Notes: a model not told the origin generated them from the letters alone. A stretch of DNA of 11,722 nucleotides from Lachnospiraceae bacterium UBA3785 (GCA_002369495.1 DFFD01000240.1:1-11722); one strand, 5' to 3'; shown: positions 1 through 6,355, counted from the stretch's first letter. Numbers and translations are program-made.

Positions 1-22
1 TCTACCATTGAACTACACCCGC
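1..22 (-). tRNA. tRNA-Gly, 5' fragment (runs off the window)
   Basis: Read on the minus strand, these 22 nt begin GCGGGTG-TA-GTTC, then a D-loop AATGGT and AGA. This is the acceptor 5' strand, positions 8-9 and the D-arm start of a bacterial tRNA-Gly. The anticodon lies outside the window, so the isoacceptor cannot be read. The gene starts 10 nt after the 3' end of tRNA-Pro and is presumably co-transcribed with it. Confidence 0.75.
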
Positions 23-32
23 ATTCATGAAA

Positions 33-107
33 TCGGGGTGACAGGATTCGAACCTGCGGCTTCCTGCTCCCAAAGCAGGCGCTCTAGCCAAGCTGAGCCA
101 CACCCCG
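33..107 (-). tRNA. tRNA-Pro(UGG)
   Basis: This folds as a complete 75-nt cloverleaf. The acceptor stem CGGGGTG (107-101) pairs with CACCCCG (40-34). The D-stem is GCTC/GAGC, the anticodon stem CCTGC/GCAGG, and the T-stem GCAGG/CCTGT around TTCGAAT. The anticodon loop is TTTGGGA, with anticodon TGG at 72-70, which reads proline codons. The discriminator base is A (33). CCA is not encoded, because TTT follows, so CCA must be added by tRNA nucleotidyltransferase. A consensus promoter lies about 60 nt upstream and a second tRNA follows after 10 nt. Confidence 0.97.
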
Positions 108-120
108 TCGCCCTTTTTCC

Positions 121-136
121 CGCGTGACCTCACGCG
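121..136. repeat. 16-bp dyad in the tRNA operon leader
   Basis: CGCGTGA and TCACGCG form a perfect 7-bp inverted repeat around a 2-nt centre. It begins about one base after the expected transcription start (near 137). It is therefore either a hairpin at the very 5' end of the tRNA precursor, removed with the leader, or a DNA operator at the start site. The sequence does not say which. Confidence 0.6.
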
Positions 137-143
137 CTAGATT

Positions 144-172
144 ATTATAGTTTAGTTGGGGCGATTTGTCAA
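144..172 (-). promoter_or_regulatory. Consensus sigma-A promoter of the tRNA-Pro/tRNA-Gly operon
   Basis: On the minus strand there is a perfect -35 box TTGACA (172-167), a 17-bp spacer, and a perfect -10 box TATAAT (149-144). Transcription should start near 137, leaving a leader of about 30 nt before the mature tRNA-Pro 5' end at 107. Twelve of twelve consensus bases at ideal spacing is what strong stable-RNA promoters look like. The -35 box starts only 17 nt after the stop codon of the phosphodiesterase gene. Confidence 0.92.
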
Positions 173-189
173 CGATTATTTTCCGGTTT

Positions 190-705
190 TTACCAAAATG
201 AAAACCGATCCCCCCTGTTCAGATAACACAGGGTATAATGTGCCTTCCCGAACCGGTCGATCTCCATCGTCACAAAGCTCGGCTTCCTCCCGTCCTGCCT
301 CGGAAATGTAAGGCTCCCCGGATTGATCAGCGTGACGCCGTTCTCCGACGGCGCAATCTCGACGACCGGCCGGTGCGTGTGCCCGAACATCGCGACGTTG
401 CAGTTCTTCTTCCTGGCTGCCTGCCGCACCCCGTCGTAGTCCCAGTGGACGCCCATGGTGTGCCCGTGCGTCACGAAGATCCTGTAATTGCCGAACGTGA
501 CGATCTCCTCGCGGTTCAGGTTCGTCCCGTAATCATTGTTGCCCCTCACGAACGTGCAGGGGCAGCCCGCCATCTCCTCGATCGCCGCCTCGTGTTCCTC
601 CACGTCGCCGCAGTGGATCAGGTGGTCGATCTTCCCGATCTTTTCGAGGACCTTCCTCAGATTTGCCTCATGTCCGTGCGTGTCGCTCACAACCAGTATC
701 TTCAT
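190..705 (-). CDS. YfcE/MJ0936-family metallophosphoesterase
   Basis: A 171-residue calcineurin-like phosphoesterase, the usual length for the YfcE/MJ0936 family (YsnB in Bacillus). The metal-ligand motifs are complete and in order: D8-x-H10 at the end of the first strand, G33-D34, G55-N56-N57-D58, G81-H82 within THGH, and G108-H-x-H111. Family members are cytosolic metal-dependent phosphodiesterases (bis-pNPP activity for YfcE and MJ0936) with poorly defined natural substrates. The start at 705 is chosen because M-K-I-L opens directly into the first beta strand. An open frame extends upstream to 816, but that stretch lies over rdgB and has no family similarity. The ATG overlaps the rdgB stop as ATGA, so translation is probably coupled. 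The rdgB-phosphoesterase pairing is also seen in Bacillus (ysnA-ysnB). No terminator is visible between this gene and the tRNA promoter. Confidence 0.93.
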   Translation of the reverse strand: MKILVVSDTHGHEANLRKVLEKIGKIDHLIHCGDVEEHEAAIEEMAGCPCTFVRGNNDYGTNLNREEIVTFGNYRIFVTHGHTMGVHWDYDGVRQAARKKNCNVAMFGHTHRPVVEIAPSENGVTLINPGSLTFPRQDGRKPSFVTMEIDRFGKAHYTLCYLNRGDRFSFW

Positions 706-1307
706 GCATTCTCCCTGTTCATTTCCTCTTCCAGCAGCTGCCGCATCTTCCGGAGGGCTTTGCCGCGGTGGCTGACGGCATTTTTCTCCTCGCGGGAGAG
801 CTCCGCCGACGTGCATCCTCTCTCCGGGAGATAGAAAATAGGATCGTAGCCGAACCCGTTGCGCCCGCGCTCTTCCCAGCCGATGATGCCCTCAAATGCC
901 TCCTCGGCCGTCAGCTCGCGCCCGTCCGGGAACACGCAGGCCATCGCGCAGACGAACCGCGCGGTGCGTTTCTCCGCCGACAGGTCGCCCAGGCGGTCGA
1001 TGATTGCTTTATTTTTGATGCGGTAGGAAGTGTGCTCGCCCATCCAGCGCGCGGAGTAGATGCCCGGCTCGCCGCCCAGCGCGTCCACCACGAGGCCCGA
1101 GTCGTCCGACATCGTGACCTCTCCGAGCGCCTTCGCGACGGTGCGGGCCTTGATCAGGGCATTTTCCATGAAAGTCGAGCCGGTCTCGTTGATCTCGCCC
1201 GTAAAACCTTCCTCCTTCATCGTGACGACCTCGATTCCGAGGTCCTTCACGATCTCGCGGATCTCGGTCAGTTTGTCCGGGTTGCCTGTCGCAAATACGA
1301 TTTTCAT
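702..1307 (-). CDS. rdgB: XTP/dITP diphosphatase (RdgB/HAM1 family)
   Basis: A 201-residue cytosolic enzyme that hydrolyses non-canonical purine triphosphates (XTP, ITP, dITP) to the monophosphate and pyrophosphate, keeping deaminated purines out of DNA and RNA. The family signatures are present: T7-G-N-x-x-K12 at the N-terminus, E48-N49 in a TFxENA segment, D68-D69-S-G-L72, G151-F-G-Y-D-P-I-F158 and S179-H-R181. The start at 1307 is set by the conserved MKIVFATGNP opening; the frame continues upstream only inside the methyltransferase gene. It overlaps that gene's stop by 4 nt (ATGA) and the phosphoesterase start by 4 nt, making it the middle member of a tightly coupled three-gene operon. 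Length and all key residues are normal. Confidence 0.96.
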   Translation of the reverse strand: MKIVFATGNPDKLTEIREIVKDLGIEVVTMKEEGFTGEINETGSTFMENALIKARTVAKALGEVTMSDDSGLVVDALGGEPGIYSARWMGEHTSYRIKNKAIIDRLGDLSAEKRTARFVCAMACVFPDGRELTAEEAFEGIIGWEERGRNGFGYDPIFYLPERGCTSAELSREEKNAVSHRGKALRKMRQLLEEEMNRENA

Positions 1308-2482
1308 TTTCCTCTCTCCCCTCCGGCCGGACGCGGCATCCTTGGCGGCTTCGGCCCGCTGTATTCGTAAAAATACGTCTTCATCATTCCGTTGTAGATC
1401 TTGCGGTTCTTCGTCGGTTTTACGCCGATCGCCTCCGCAGCCTCCGGATAGGCCGTGATCACATACATCGACCACGCGTCCAGCTTCCGGAAATTCTCGC
1501 CGAGCGTCTCGTAGAGCCCGCGCACCTGCCCTCTGTCCTCCAGCCGCTCGCCGTAGGGCGGGTTGGTGATGAGGAACCCGTATTTCTTCGGGTGCGAGAG
1601 CTGTCTGACGTCCCTCTGCTGAAAATGAATATACGGCAGCACGCCCGCCGCCCGCGCATTGTCCCGCGCGTGCTTAACGGCGCCCGGGTCGATGTCGAAG
1701 CCCTGCAGGTCCGTACCCTCGCCGGCGTCCGGCAGGATTGCCTCCCGCGCCTTCGCTCTCTCCCTCGAAAAGGCCCCCGCCGGCACGATCCCGTCCCAGC
1801 TCTCCGCGGTAAACTCCCGCTTAAGGCCCGGCGCGATGTTCGCAGCCATCATCGCCGCCTCGATGAGAAATGTCCCGGACCCGCAGAACGGATCCACAAG
1901 GATCCTCCCGCGCCGCCAGGGCGTTAAGGAGATGAGTGCGGCCGCCAGCGTCTCCGAGATCGGTGCGATCACCGGGGAGACCCGGTAGCCCCTCTTGTGG
2001 AGCGAAGCGCCGCTCATATCGATCCCGACCGTCACGATATCCTTCTTGAGGGAGACCCGGAACGGATAGGACGCGCCGCTCTCCGGCAGCCAGGAAAGGC
2101 CGTAGTGAGCTCCCAGGCGGTCCGCCATCGCCTTCTTCATGATCCGCTGGATGTCCGACGGCGAGAAGAGCGCGCTCTTCACCGACGAGGCCTTCGCGAC
2201 CCAGAACTTCGCGTCCGAGGGCAGGAAATCCTCGAGCGGGAGCGCTTTCGTCCCCTCGTAGAGCTCGTCAAATGTCGCCGCCCTGAACTCGCCCACCTTC
2301 AGCAGCACGCGCTCGGCGGTGCGGAGACGGATGTTGGCGGCGGCTCCGAGGTCTGCATTTCCCGAAAATACAACCCTCCCGTCGTCCACAGATTCAATTT
2401 TTCCGCCGATCTCGGCGGCCTCTCTTTTCAGCACAGACTCCAGCCCGAAGTGGCACGGAGCGATATATTCAAAGTTTTCCAT
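1304..2482 (-). CDS. THUMP-domain class I SAM-dependent 23S rRNA guanine-N2 methyltransferase (RlmL N-terminal/YpsC type)
   Basis: A 392-residue RNA methyltransferase. Residues 1-160 have the ferredoxin-like plus THUMP RNA-binding region, opening with the typical APCHFGLES segment. Residues about 165-375 are a Rossmann methyltransferase domain with the SAM-binding motif D197-P-F-C-G-S-G-T204, an acidic residue after the next strand (D263), and the catalytic N307-P-P-Y310 motif used by base N-methyltransferases. By family it most likely makes N2-methylguanosine in 23S rRNA (m2G2445 in RlmL), but the exact site is inference. It lacks the C-terminal RlmK half of the E. coli protein, as usual in Firmicutes. 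The start at 2482 fits the family N-terminus, but no Shine-Dalgarno sequence is visible in the AT-rich leader. It is first in an operon with rdgB and the phosphoesterase, joined by a 4-nt ATGA overlap. The only promoter candidate is weak (TTTACA at 2562-2557, 18 bp, TCTAAA at 2538-2533). Confidence 0.92.
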   Translation of the reverse strand: MENFEYIAPCHFGLESVLKREAAEIGGKIESVDDGRVVFSGNADLGAAANIRLRTAERVLLKVGEFRAATFDELYEGTKALPLEDFLPSDAKFWVAKASSVKSALFSPSDIQRIMKKAMADRLGAHYGLSWLPESGASYPFRVSLKKDIVTVGIDMSGASLHKRGYRVSPVIAPISETLAAALISLTPWRRGRILVDPFCGSGTFLIEAAMMAANIAPGLKREFTAESWDGIVPAGAFSRERAKAREAILPDAGEGTDLQGFDIDPGAVKHARDNARAAGVLPYIHFQQRDVRQLSHPKKYGFLITNPPYGERLEDRGQVRGLYETLGENFRKLDAWSMYVITAYPEAAEAIGVKPTKNRKIYNGMMKTYFYEYSGPKPPRMPRPAGGERGK

Positions 2483-2521
2483 ATTTTTTCAGTATTTTGT
2501 TAATATTTGTTTAATTTTCTG

Positions 2522-2550
2522 TTGATTTTTTCTTTAGAAGAGTATATAAT
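2522..2550 (+). promoter_or_regulatory. Candidate plus-strand sigma-A promoter with no known gene
   Basis: TTGATT (2522-2527; the first four bases match the consensus) is followed by exactly 17 bp and a perfect TATAAT (2545-2550). This faces away from the methyltransferase and against every gene in the window. Transcription would start near 2557. No open reading frame with a ribosome-binding site follows. The region is AT-rich, so a chance match is possible, but ideal spacing together with a perfect -10 box makes it worth listing. Confidence 0.45.
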
Positions 2551-2631
2551 GCATGGTGTAAAAAGAATTTACCCTTCAAAAATTTTTTTTACAGCAAAAC
2601 CCCTTATTAATTATTTATACTCCCCAACGAG

Positions 2632-2662
2632 ACGGCATCGGAAGCTCCCCTTCCGGTGCCGT
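2632..2662. repeat. 13-bp imperfect inverted repeat
   Basis: Arms 2632-2644 and 2650-2662 pair over 13 positions with one exception around a 5-nt loop. The odd pair is G-U if transcribed on the plus strand and C-A if transcribed on the minus strand, so the structure is stronger in a plus-strand RNA. Neither strand has a proper T-tract after it, so it is not a convincing terminator. Confidence 0.6.
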
Positions 2663-2684
2663 TTCACGTTCAGGGAAAGCGTGA

Positions 2685-2708
2685 GGGACGATTCCTCGGA
2701 ACCGTCCC
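2685..2708. repeat. 11-bp imperfect inverted repeat after the SGNH gene
   Basis: Arms GGGACGATTCC (2685-2695) and GGAACCGTCCC (2698-2708) flank a 2-nt centre. On the minus strand the one irregular pair is G-U, so the stem is better in the SGNH transcript, 15 nt after its stop codon. It could stabilise or end that mRNA, but TCACGC rather than a U-run follows. It resembles the hairpin between secY and adk, which also begins A3-4 GGG(G)AC and ends GTCCC. Confidence 0.6.
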
Positions 2709-2723
2709 TTTATTGTCCTTTGA

Positions 2724-3524
2724 TCACTCCCAGTTGAAGTAAGTTTTGAAGAGTTCGTACATATCCCTCGTCGTCTCGTCCGTGTAGTGCAGCGTGTCGG
2801 TCGTCTCGTAGCCCATCGAAGTGAGGGCGCTGTAGGAGTCGATGTAGCCGACATTATCGCTGAGGCCTGTCTTCACGATCTCGTTGAAAGACTCGATCTG
2901 CTCATTTGTGAAGATGCCCTGGTCGACCGGGTTCACCGAAGCGAAGTAGAAGTGCGAGCTGAAATCCCTCGTAAACACCTCGCCCCACTCGTTGAGGACC
3001 CTGACGTAGTCTTCCGCCCTCTGCATGTCGGAGATGCCGAGCATCACGATGACTGCCGTCCGGCTGTTGATGTACTGGTACTCGGTGTCAAACGCGCTCC
3101 GGTTCAGCCAGTTCAGATCCGCACCGGAGGTCGATACGAACCGTATATCAAGGTCCTGGTCTGCCTGCGCTGCATCGTACATCGCCATCGTGCGCCCATC
3201 GCCGATGAAGATGAGGCGCTCAGGCGTAAAGTCTGCATGTCCGATCGAAACTTCCACGGGCTCCGCCGGAATGCTCTCCGCGGGCTCTGTGGAAATGCTC
3301 TCTGTGGAAGTGCTCTCCGCGGGCTCCGCCGGAATGCTCTCTGACTCTGCCGGCGTCATCTCCGCCTGCGAGGCGTCCTGCGTCCCTGTCCATGCATTTG
3401 CCGGCCCGTAGGAGTTGTGGTTGATGATATGAATGTCCGATGACACCGTGCTGCTGTAGTAAAACAGCATGGCCGCAAGACAGCCGGCCATCAAAAGCGT
3501 CATCACAAATGCTGCTTTCTTCAT
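2724..3524 (-). CDS. Membrane-anchored SGNH-hydrolase-fold protein with degenerate active site
   Basis: A 266-residue protein. Residues 1-22 are a Lys-Lys start plus a hydrophobic segment (signal anchor or signal peptide). Residues 23-95 are a Pro/Glu/Ser/Thr-rich extracellular linker with repeated ESIPAEP units (62-68, 83-89) and a variant at 75-82. From about 100 to 266 is an SGNH/GDSL-like domain. Block I reads RLIFIGDGRT, so the expected nucleophile serine of GDS is Gly110. Block III reads G163-I-S-D166, where G-x-N-D is usual. Block V keeps D243-x-x-H246. Related clostridial proteins with GDSR are presumed surface esterases or acetylhydrolases; this copy probably lacks classical hydrolase activity and may bind a ligand instead. 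The start at 3524 is set by AGGAGAGG 6 nt upstream; an in-frame ATG at 3551 lies above that site. The gene stands alone between a terminator and an AT-rich spacer, with its own promoter. A MAGC segment (C15) resembles a lipobox but has Met at -3, and the hydrophobic run continues past it. Confidence 0.8.
   Translation of the reverse strand: MKKAAFVMTLLMAGCLAAMLFYYSSTVSSDIHIINHNSYGPANAWTGTQDASQAEMTPAESESIPAEPAESTSTESISTEPAESIPAEPVEVSIGHADFTPERLIFIGDGRTMAMYDAAQADQDLDIRFVSTSGADLNWLNRSAFDTEYQYINSRTAVIVMLGISDMQRAEDYVRVLNEWGEVFTRDFSSHFYFASVNPVDQGIFTNEQIESFNEIVKTGLSDNVGYIDSYSALTSMGYETTDTLHYTDETTRDMYELFKTYFNWE
3258..3341. repeat. In-frame 21-nt direct repeat within the SGNH linker
   Basis: An identical 21-nt unit occurs at 3258-3278 and 3321-3341. 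The copies are 63 nt (21 codons) apart, with partially similar sequence between. It encodes the Pro/Glu/Ser-rich linker repeats. The spacing is a multiple of three, so loss or gain by slippage would change linker length without breaking the frame. Confidence 0.85.
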
Positions 3525-3530
3525 AATGCC

Positions 3531-3538
3531 TCTCCTGA
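3531..3538 (-). promoter_or_regulatory. Ribosome-binding site that fixes the SGNH start
   Basis: On the minus strand TCAGGAGAGG sits 6 nt before the ATG at 3524. It lies inside the open frame that begins at the ATG at 3551, so it argues for the downstream MKK start. Confidence 0.8.
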
Positions 3539-3557
3539 AGGAAAAATCCACCTAATC

Positions 3558-3586
3558 ATCATACCACATGCAGACACTTAAAACAA
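3558..3586 (-). promoter_or_regulatory. Promoter of the SGNH gene
   Basis: On the minus strand TTGTTT (3586-3581) is followed by 17 bp and TATGAT (3563-3558). A TG dinucleotide placed as TGG immediately before the -10 box gives an extended -10, which offsets the weak -35. The start would be near 3551, about 27 nt before the ATG. It lies right after the terminator of the ribosomal operon, as expected for an independent unit. Confidence 0.6.
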
Positions 3587-3595
3587 CAAATTCTG

Positions 3596-3630
3596 AAAGA
3601 AAAAGCGCCCTGCCGTCCGGCAGAGCGCCC
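3596..3630 (-). terminator. Rho-independent terminator of the spc/alpha operon
   Basis: On the minus strand, 11 nt after the rplQ stop, GCGCTCTGCCG (3628-3618) pairs with CGGCAGGGCGC (3615-3605). There is one G-U pair and a minimal loop, followed by TTTTTCTTTC (3604-3595). A GC-rich stem followed by a U-tract is the classic layout. It ends the long ribosomal-protein transcript. Confidence 0.9.
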
Positions 3631-3641
3631 AAAAAACTTAA

Positions 3642-4178
3642 TTATACGAGCTCGAGAAGAACCATCATCGCAGCATCGCCCTTTCTCTGGCCGATCTTGA
3701 CGATTCTGGTGTAGCCGCCGTTGCGGTTCACATACTTCGGAGCGACTTCCTCGAAAAGCTTCTTCGGAAGATCGACCTGCTTCGTGTTCTTCTTGCGGCC
3801 CTTGCCTTCAGCCGGGACCTCCTTGATCGGATAGAAGAAGCTGAGCATCTTTCTTCTCGCATTCAGCCTGGACGGAGCGTCCTTCGTGATCTGCTTCTCG
3901 ACTTCGTCGAAAACGGTGACCTTCTTGCCGTCGACGACCTCTTTCACGCGCTTGCCGTTGGCGTCCTTGCGCGGAACCTTGACGGTGACAGTGACGGTCT
4001 CGAAGTTGTCCTTCTCCTTGACAGCGAGGGCGATGAAGCCTTCAGCGATCTTGCGGACTTCCTTGGCGCGGGCCTCGGTCGTCACGATCTTGCCGTTGTA
4101 GAGAAGATTGGTGACCTGGTTTCTGAGAAGTGCTTTTCTCTGAGGAGCGGTTTTTCCAAGTTTTCTGTATCCTGCCAT
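3642..4178 (-). CDS. rplQ: 50S ribosomal protein L17, long form
   Basis: A 178-residue 50S protein, compared with 127 in E. coli. The conserved N-terminus ([10 protein letters not shown], then [14 protein letters not shown]) and C-terminus ([20 protein letters not shown] at about 151-170) are intact. Extra sequence sits mainly at about residues 59-103, a Lys/Val-rich hairpin-like stretch ([18 protein letters not shown]), and again at about 118-137. Long L17 forms of this kind occur in Lachnospiraceae and relatives, so this is probably lineage-specific and not aberrant. The start at 4178 has GGAGGT 4 nt upstream; in-frame ATGs at 4190 and 4211 are upstream of or overlap that site. It is the last gene of the alpha operon, 104 nt after rpoA, and is followed by a terminator. 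Confidence 0.97.
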   Translation of the reverse strand: MAGYRKLGKTAPQRKALLRNQVTNLLYNGKIVTTEARAKEVRKIAEGFIALAVKEKDNFETVTVTVKVPRKDANGKRVKEVVDGKKVTVFDEVEKQITKDAPSRLNARRKMLSFFYPIKEVPAEGKGRKKNTKQVDLPKKLFEEVAPKYVNRNGGYTRIVKIGQRKGDAAMMVLLELV

Positions 4179-4282
4179 GATTACCTCCATTGCGCGGAGC
4201 GTTGCCGCCATGCCCTTCGGTCTTACTGCCGGTCGCTGGCATCCGCTGAAATATTATTGTCTGAAAATGAAACCCGTATGTC

Positions 4283-5242
4283 TCATTCCTCGCTCGGGCG
4301 CAGCTGCAGTCCGAGCTCTTTGAGCTTGGCGAGAACTTCCTCGAGGGATTTGCGGCCAAGGTTTCTGACCTTCATCATGTCCTCGGAAGTCTTGTTGCAC
4401 AGTTCTTCAACTGTGTTGATGCCTGCCCTCTTCAGGCAGTTATAGGAACGGACGGAAAGTTCGAGCTCATCGATGTTCATCTCAAGAACTTTCTCTTTCT
4501 CGTTATCCTCTTTCTCGATCATGACCTCAGCGGTCATGGCAGTCTCGGTCAGATCGACGAACAGCTTGAGGTGCTCGCTTAAGACTTTGGCTGCAAGGCT
4601 GACGGCCTCTTCCGGATTCAGGGTGCCCTTCGTCCAGACGTCCAGCGTCAGTTTGTCGAAGTCGGTCTGCTGTCCGACACGAGTGTTTTCCACAGTCATG
4701 TTGACGCGGTCGATCGGCGTATAGATCGCATCGACTGCGATGACTCCGATCGGCATATCCTCCTGCTTGCCCTTGTCAGCGCTGACATAGCCGCGGCCTT
4801 TGGTGATGGTCATCTCCATGTAAAGCTTGCAGTCCGGACCGCCGTTCATGGTCGCGATGACCTGATCGGGGTTCATGATCTCGATATCGGAATCAACCTG
4901 GATATCGGAAGCGCGGACGATGCCCTCGCCTTCATACTCGATGTAGGCGGTTTTCGGCTCGTCGGACTCGGAATTATTCCGGATCGCAAGGCTCTTCAGG
5001 TTCAGGATGATCTCCGTGACGTCTTCCTTGACGCCCGGGATCGGACTGAACTCATGCAGAACGCCCTCAATTTTGACCTGGCTCACAGCAGCACCGGGAA
5101 GCGAAGAAAGCATGATCCTTCTAAGAGAATTGCCGAGTGTCGTCCCGTAGCCTCTCTCAAGAGGTTCGACTACAAACCTGCCAAATTTCTTATCTTCCGA
5201 AACTTCTGCAACTGTAATCTTCGGTTTGTTAAAATCAAACAC
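4283..5242 (-). CDS. rpoA: DNA-directed RNA polymerase subunit alpha
   Basis: A 319-residue alpha subunit. The N-terminal domain (about 1-230) nucleates RNA polymerase assembly and carries the conserved [22 protein letters not shown] stretch (about 29-50, quoted here in part only by position) and HEFSPIPGV (63-71). An acidic linker (about 243-256, EKEDNEKE) leads to the C-terminal domain (about 258-312) with the helix-hairpin-helix segments [11 protein letters not shown] and [11 protein letters not shown], which contact UP-element DNA and activators. The start codon is GTG at 5242, with GGAGG 10 nt upstream; no ATG at this position fits the family N-terminus. It lies 34 nt after rpsD and 104 nt before rplQ. 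Length and motifs are normal. Confidence 0.98.
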   Translation of the reverse strand: MFDFNKPKITVAEVSEDKKFGRFVVEPLERGYGTTLGNSLRRIMLSSLPGAAVSQVKIEGVLHEFSPIPGVKEDVTEIILNLKSLAIRNNSESDEPKTAYIEYEGEGIVRASDIQVDSDIEIMNPDQVIATMNGGPDCKLYMEMTITKGRGYVSADKGKQEDMPIGVIAVDAIYTPIDRVNMTVENTRVGQQTDFDKLTLDVWTKGTLNPEEAVSLAAKVLSEHLKLFVDLTETAMTAEVMIEKEDNEKEKVLEMNIDELELSVRSYNCLKRAGINTVEELCNKTSEDMMKVRNLGRKSLEEVLAKLKELGLQLRPSEE

Positions 5243-5276
5243 TAAGTCTTCCCTCCTTTGGGCCGGTGTCTAATGA

Positions 5277-5879
5277 TTATTTGGAATACAACTCGACGAT
5301 AAGCATCTCATTGACCGGAACATCGATCATCTCTCTCGTCGGAGCTTCCTTGACGGTGGCGGCCATGTGCTCGACGTCAACATCAAGCCATTCCGGCACT
5401 GCACGGCCTGCGGTAGCAGCAAGGATGCCGTTTTCTGCCTTATATCTGGCGGAGGACTGCTTCTTCTCCTTGATCTCGATCTTGTCGCCGACGCTCACTT
5501 CGTAGGAAGGAATGTTGACGCAGCTGCCGTTCACAAGAACATGCTTGTGATCGACGATCTGACGAGCCTCGCGGCGGGTGCGGGCGAAGCCGGCGCGGAA
5601 AAGAATGTTGTCGAGACGCATCTCCAGCATGGTCATGAGGTTTGCACCGGTCATGCCCTTCATGCGGACTGCCTTCTCATAGTAGTTGCGGAACGGCTTC
5701 TCGAGGACGCCGTAGATGAACTTAGCCTTCTGTTTCTCACGAAGCTGCTGGCCGTACTCTGAAACCTTACGGCTGCTTCTCTTGAGCTCACGGGTAGACT
5801 TCTTATCGATTCCGAGATACTGCGGCTCCATACCGAGCGATCTGCATCTCTTAAGATAAGGTACTCTGTTTACTGCCAT
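5277..5879 (-). CDS. rpsD: 30S ribosomal protein S4 (zinc-free form)
   Basis: A 200-residue primary 16S rRNA-binding protein that starts 30S assembly. The N-terminal region has a single cysteine (C12) and not the four-Cys zinc cluster, so this is the C-minus type. The S4 RNA-binding domain spans about 88-150 (MRLDNILFRAGFARTR, then DHKHVLVNG). The start at 5879 has GGGAGG 11 nt upstream. The 71-nt spacer from rpsK holds a small inverted repeat (TTCCAT 5950-5945 with ATGGAA 5926-5921). S4 represses the alpha operon in E. coli and its own gene in Bacillus, so this leader is a possible but unproven target. In this organism rpsD sits between rpsK and rpoA, unlike Bacillus, where it is elsewhere. 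Confidence 0.98.
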   Translation of the reverse strand: MAVNRVPYLKRCRSLGMEPQYLGIDKKSTRELKRSSRKVSEYGQQLREKQKAKFIYGVLEKPFRNYYEKAVRMKGMTGANLMTMLEMRLDNILFRAGFARTRREARQIVDHKHVLVNGSCVNIPSYEVSVGDKIEIKEKKQSSARYKAENGILAATAGRAVPEWLDVDVEHMAATVKEAPTREMIDVPVNEMLIVELYSK

Positions 5880-5950
5880 ATTGCTTAGGACCTCCCTAAT
5901 GTACTCTGATTATGCGCAATTTCCATGCGGCTGTTCAAAATGAAATGGAA

Positions 5951-6355
5951 TTATACTCTTCTGCGCTTCGGCGGACGGCAGCCGTTGTGCGGTACCGGAG
6001 TCACATCCTCGATACTGACAACCTGAAGGCCGCATGCGGACAGAGCGCGGATCGCCGCCTCACGTCCCGAACCCGGGCCCTTGACGAACACTTCCACGGT
6101 CTTGAGGCCGTGCGGAAGAGCTGCCTTGGTTGCCGTCTCTGCTGCCATCTGGGCAGCGTAAGGTGTAGATTTCCTTGAACCGCGGAATCCCAGGCCGCCG
6201 GCGGACGCCCATGAGAGCGCATTGCCGTTCGCATCCGTCAACGTAACGATCGTGTTGTTGAAGGAAGACTGAATGTGGGCCTGCCCATGTTCAACGTTTT
6301 TCCTGACTTTTCTCTTAGAAGAAGCCGTCTTTTTAGCTGATGCTTTACCTGCCAT
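5951..6355 (-). CDS. rpsK: 30S ribosomal protein S11
   Basis: A 134-residue protein of the 30S platform that shapes the mRNA exit region with S7 and S18. Conserved stretches are seen at [15 protein letters not shown] (27-41), [19 protein letters not shown] (51-69) and the C-terminus [17 protein letters not shown]. The N-terminus is Lys-rich, as usual. The start at 6355 follows AGGAAAG and TAGG at moderate distance, a weaker site than its neighbours have. It lies 37 nt after rpsM and 71 nt before rpsD. Confidence 0.98.
   Translation of the reverse strand: MAGKASAKKTASSKRKVRKNVEHGQAHIQSSFNNTIVTLTDANGNALSWASAGGLGFRGSRKSTPYAAQMAAETATKAALPHGLKTVEVFVKGPGSGREAAIRALSACGLQVVSIEDVTPVPHNGCRPPKRRRV

Larger units (their letters stand above)
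2557..2721 (+). ncRNA. Candidate small RNA with two hairpins (speculative)
   Basis: This would be the product of the plus-strand promoter just upstream. It runs through an AT-rich stretch into a 13-bp hairpin at 2632-2662. That hairpin has a U-G wobble on this strand but a C-A mismatch on the other. A second 11-bp hairpin follows at 2685-2708, then a poor T-rich tail (TTTATTGTCCTTT). No ribosome-binding site or credible reading frame is present. The 3' end would lie just short of the antisense end of the SGNH gene. The support is structural only, and the end is a guess. Confidence 0.22.

Noticed and set aside
663..1370. A long open frame on the plus strand antisense to rdgB
   Set aside because: It has no family resemblance and no ribosome-binding site. 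It mirrors the codon bias of rdgB, whose motifs are complete on the minus strand.
2632..2708. Paired terminators for the SGNH gene
   Set aside because: Both inverted repeats are real, but neither is followed by a U-run on the minus strand, so I list them as repeats and not as terminators.
2787..3344. A plus-strand open frame with Arg/Leu/Cys-rich repeats opposite the SGNH gene
   Set aside because: Its repeats are the reverse reading of the Pro/Glu/Ser linker codons. There is no start signal or recognisable domain.
3480..3482. Lipoprotein cleavage cysteine (C15) in the SGNH protein
   Set aside because: Met at -3 is unusual for a lipobox and the hydrophobic segment continues past the cysteine, so a signal anchor is more likely.
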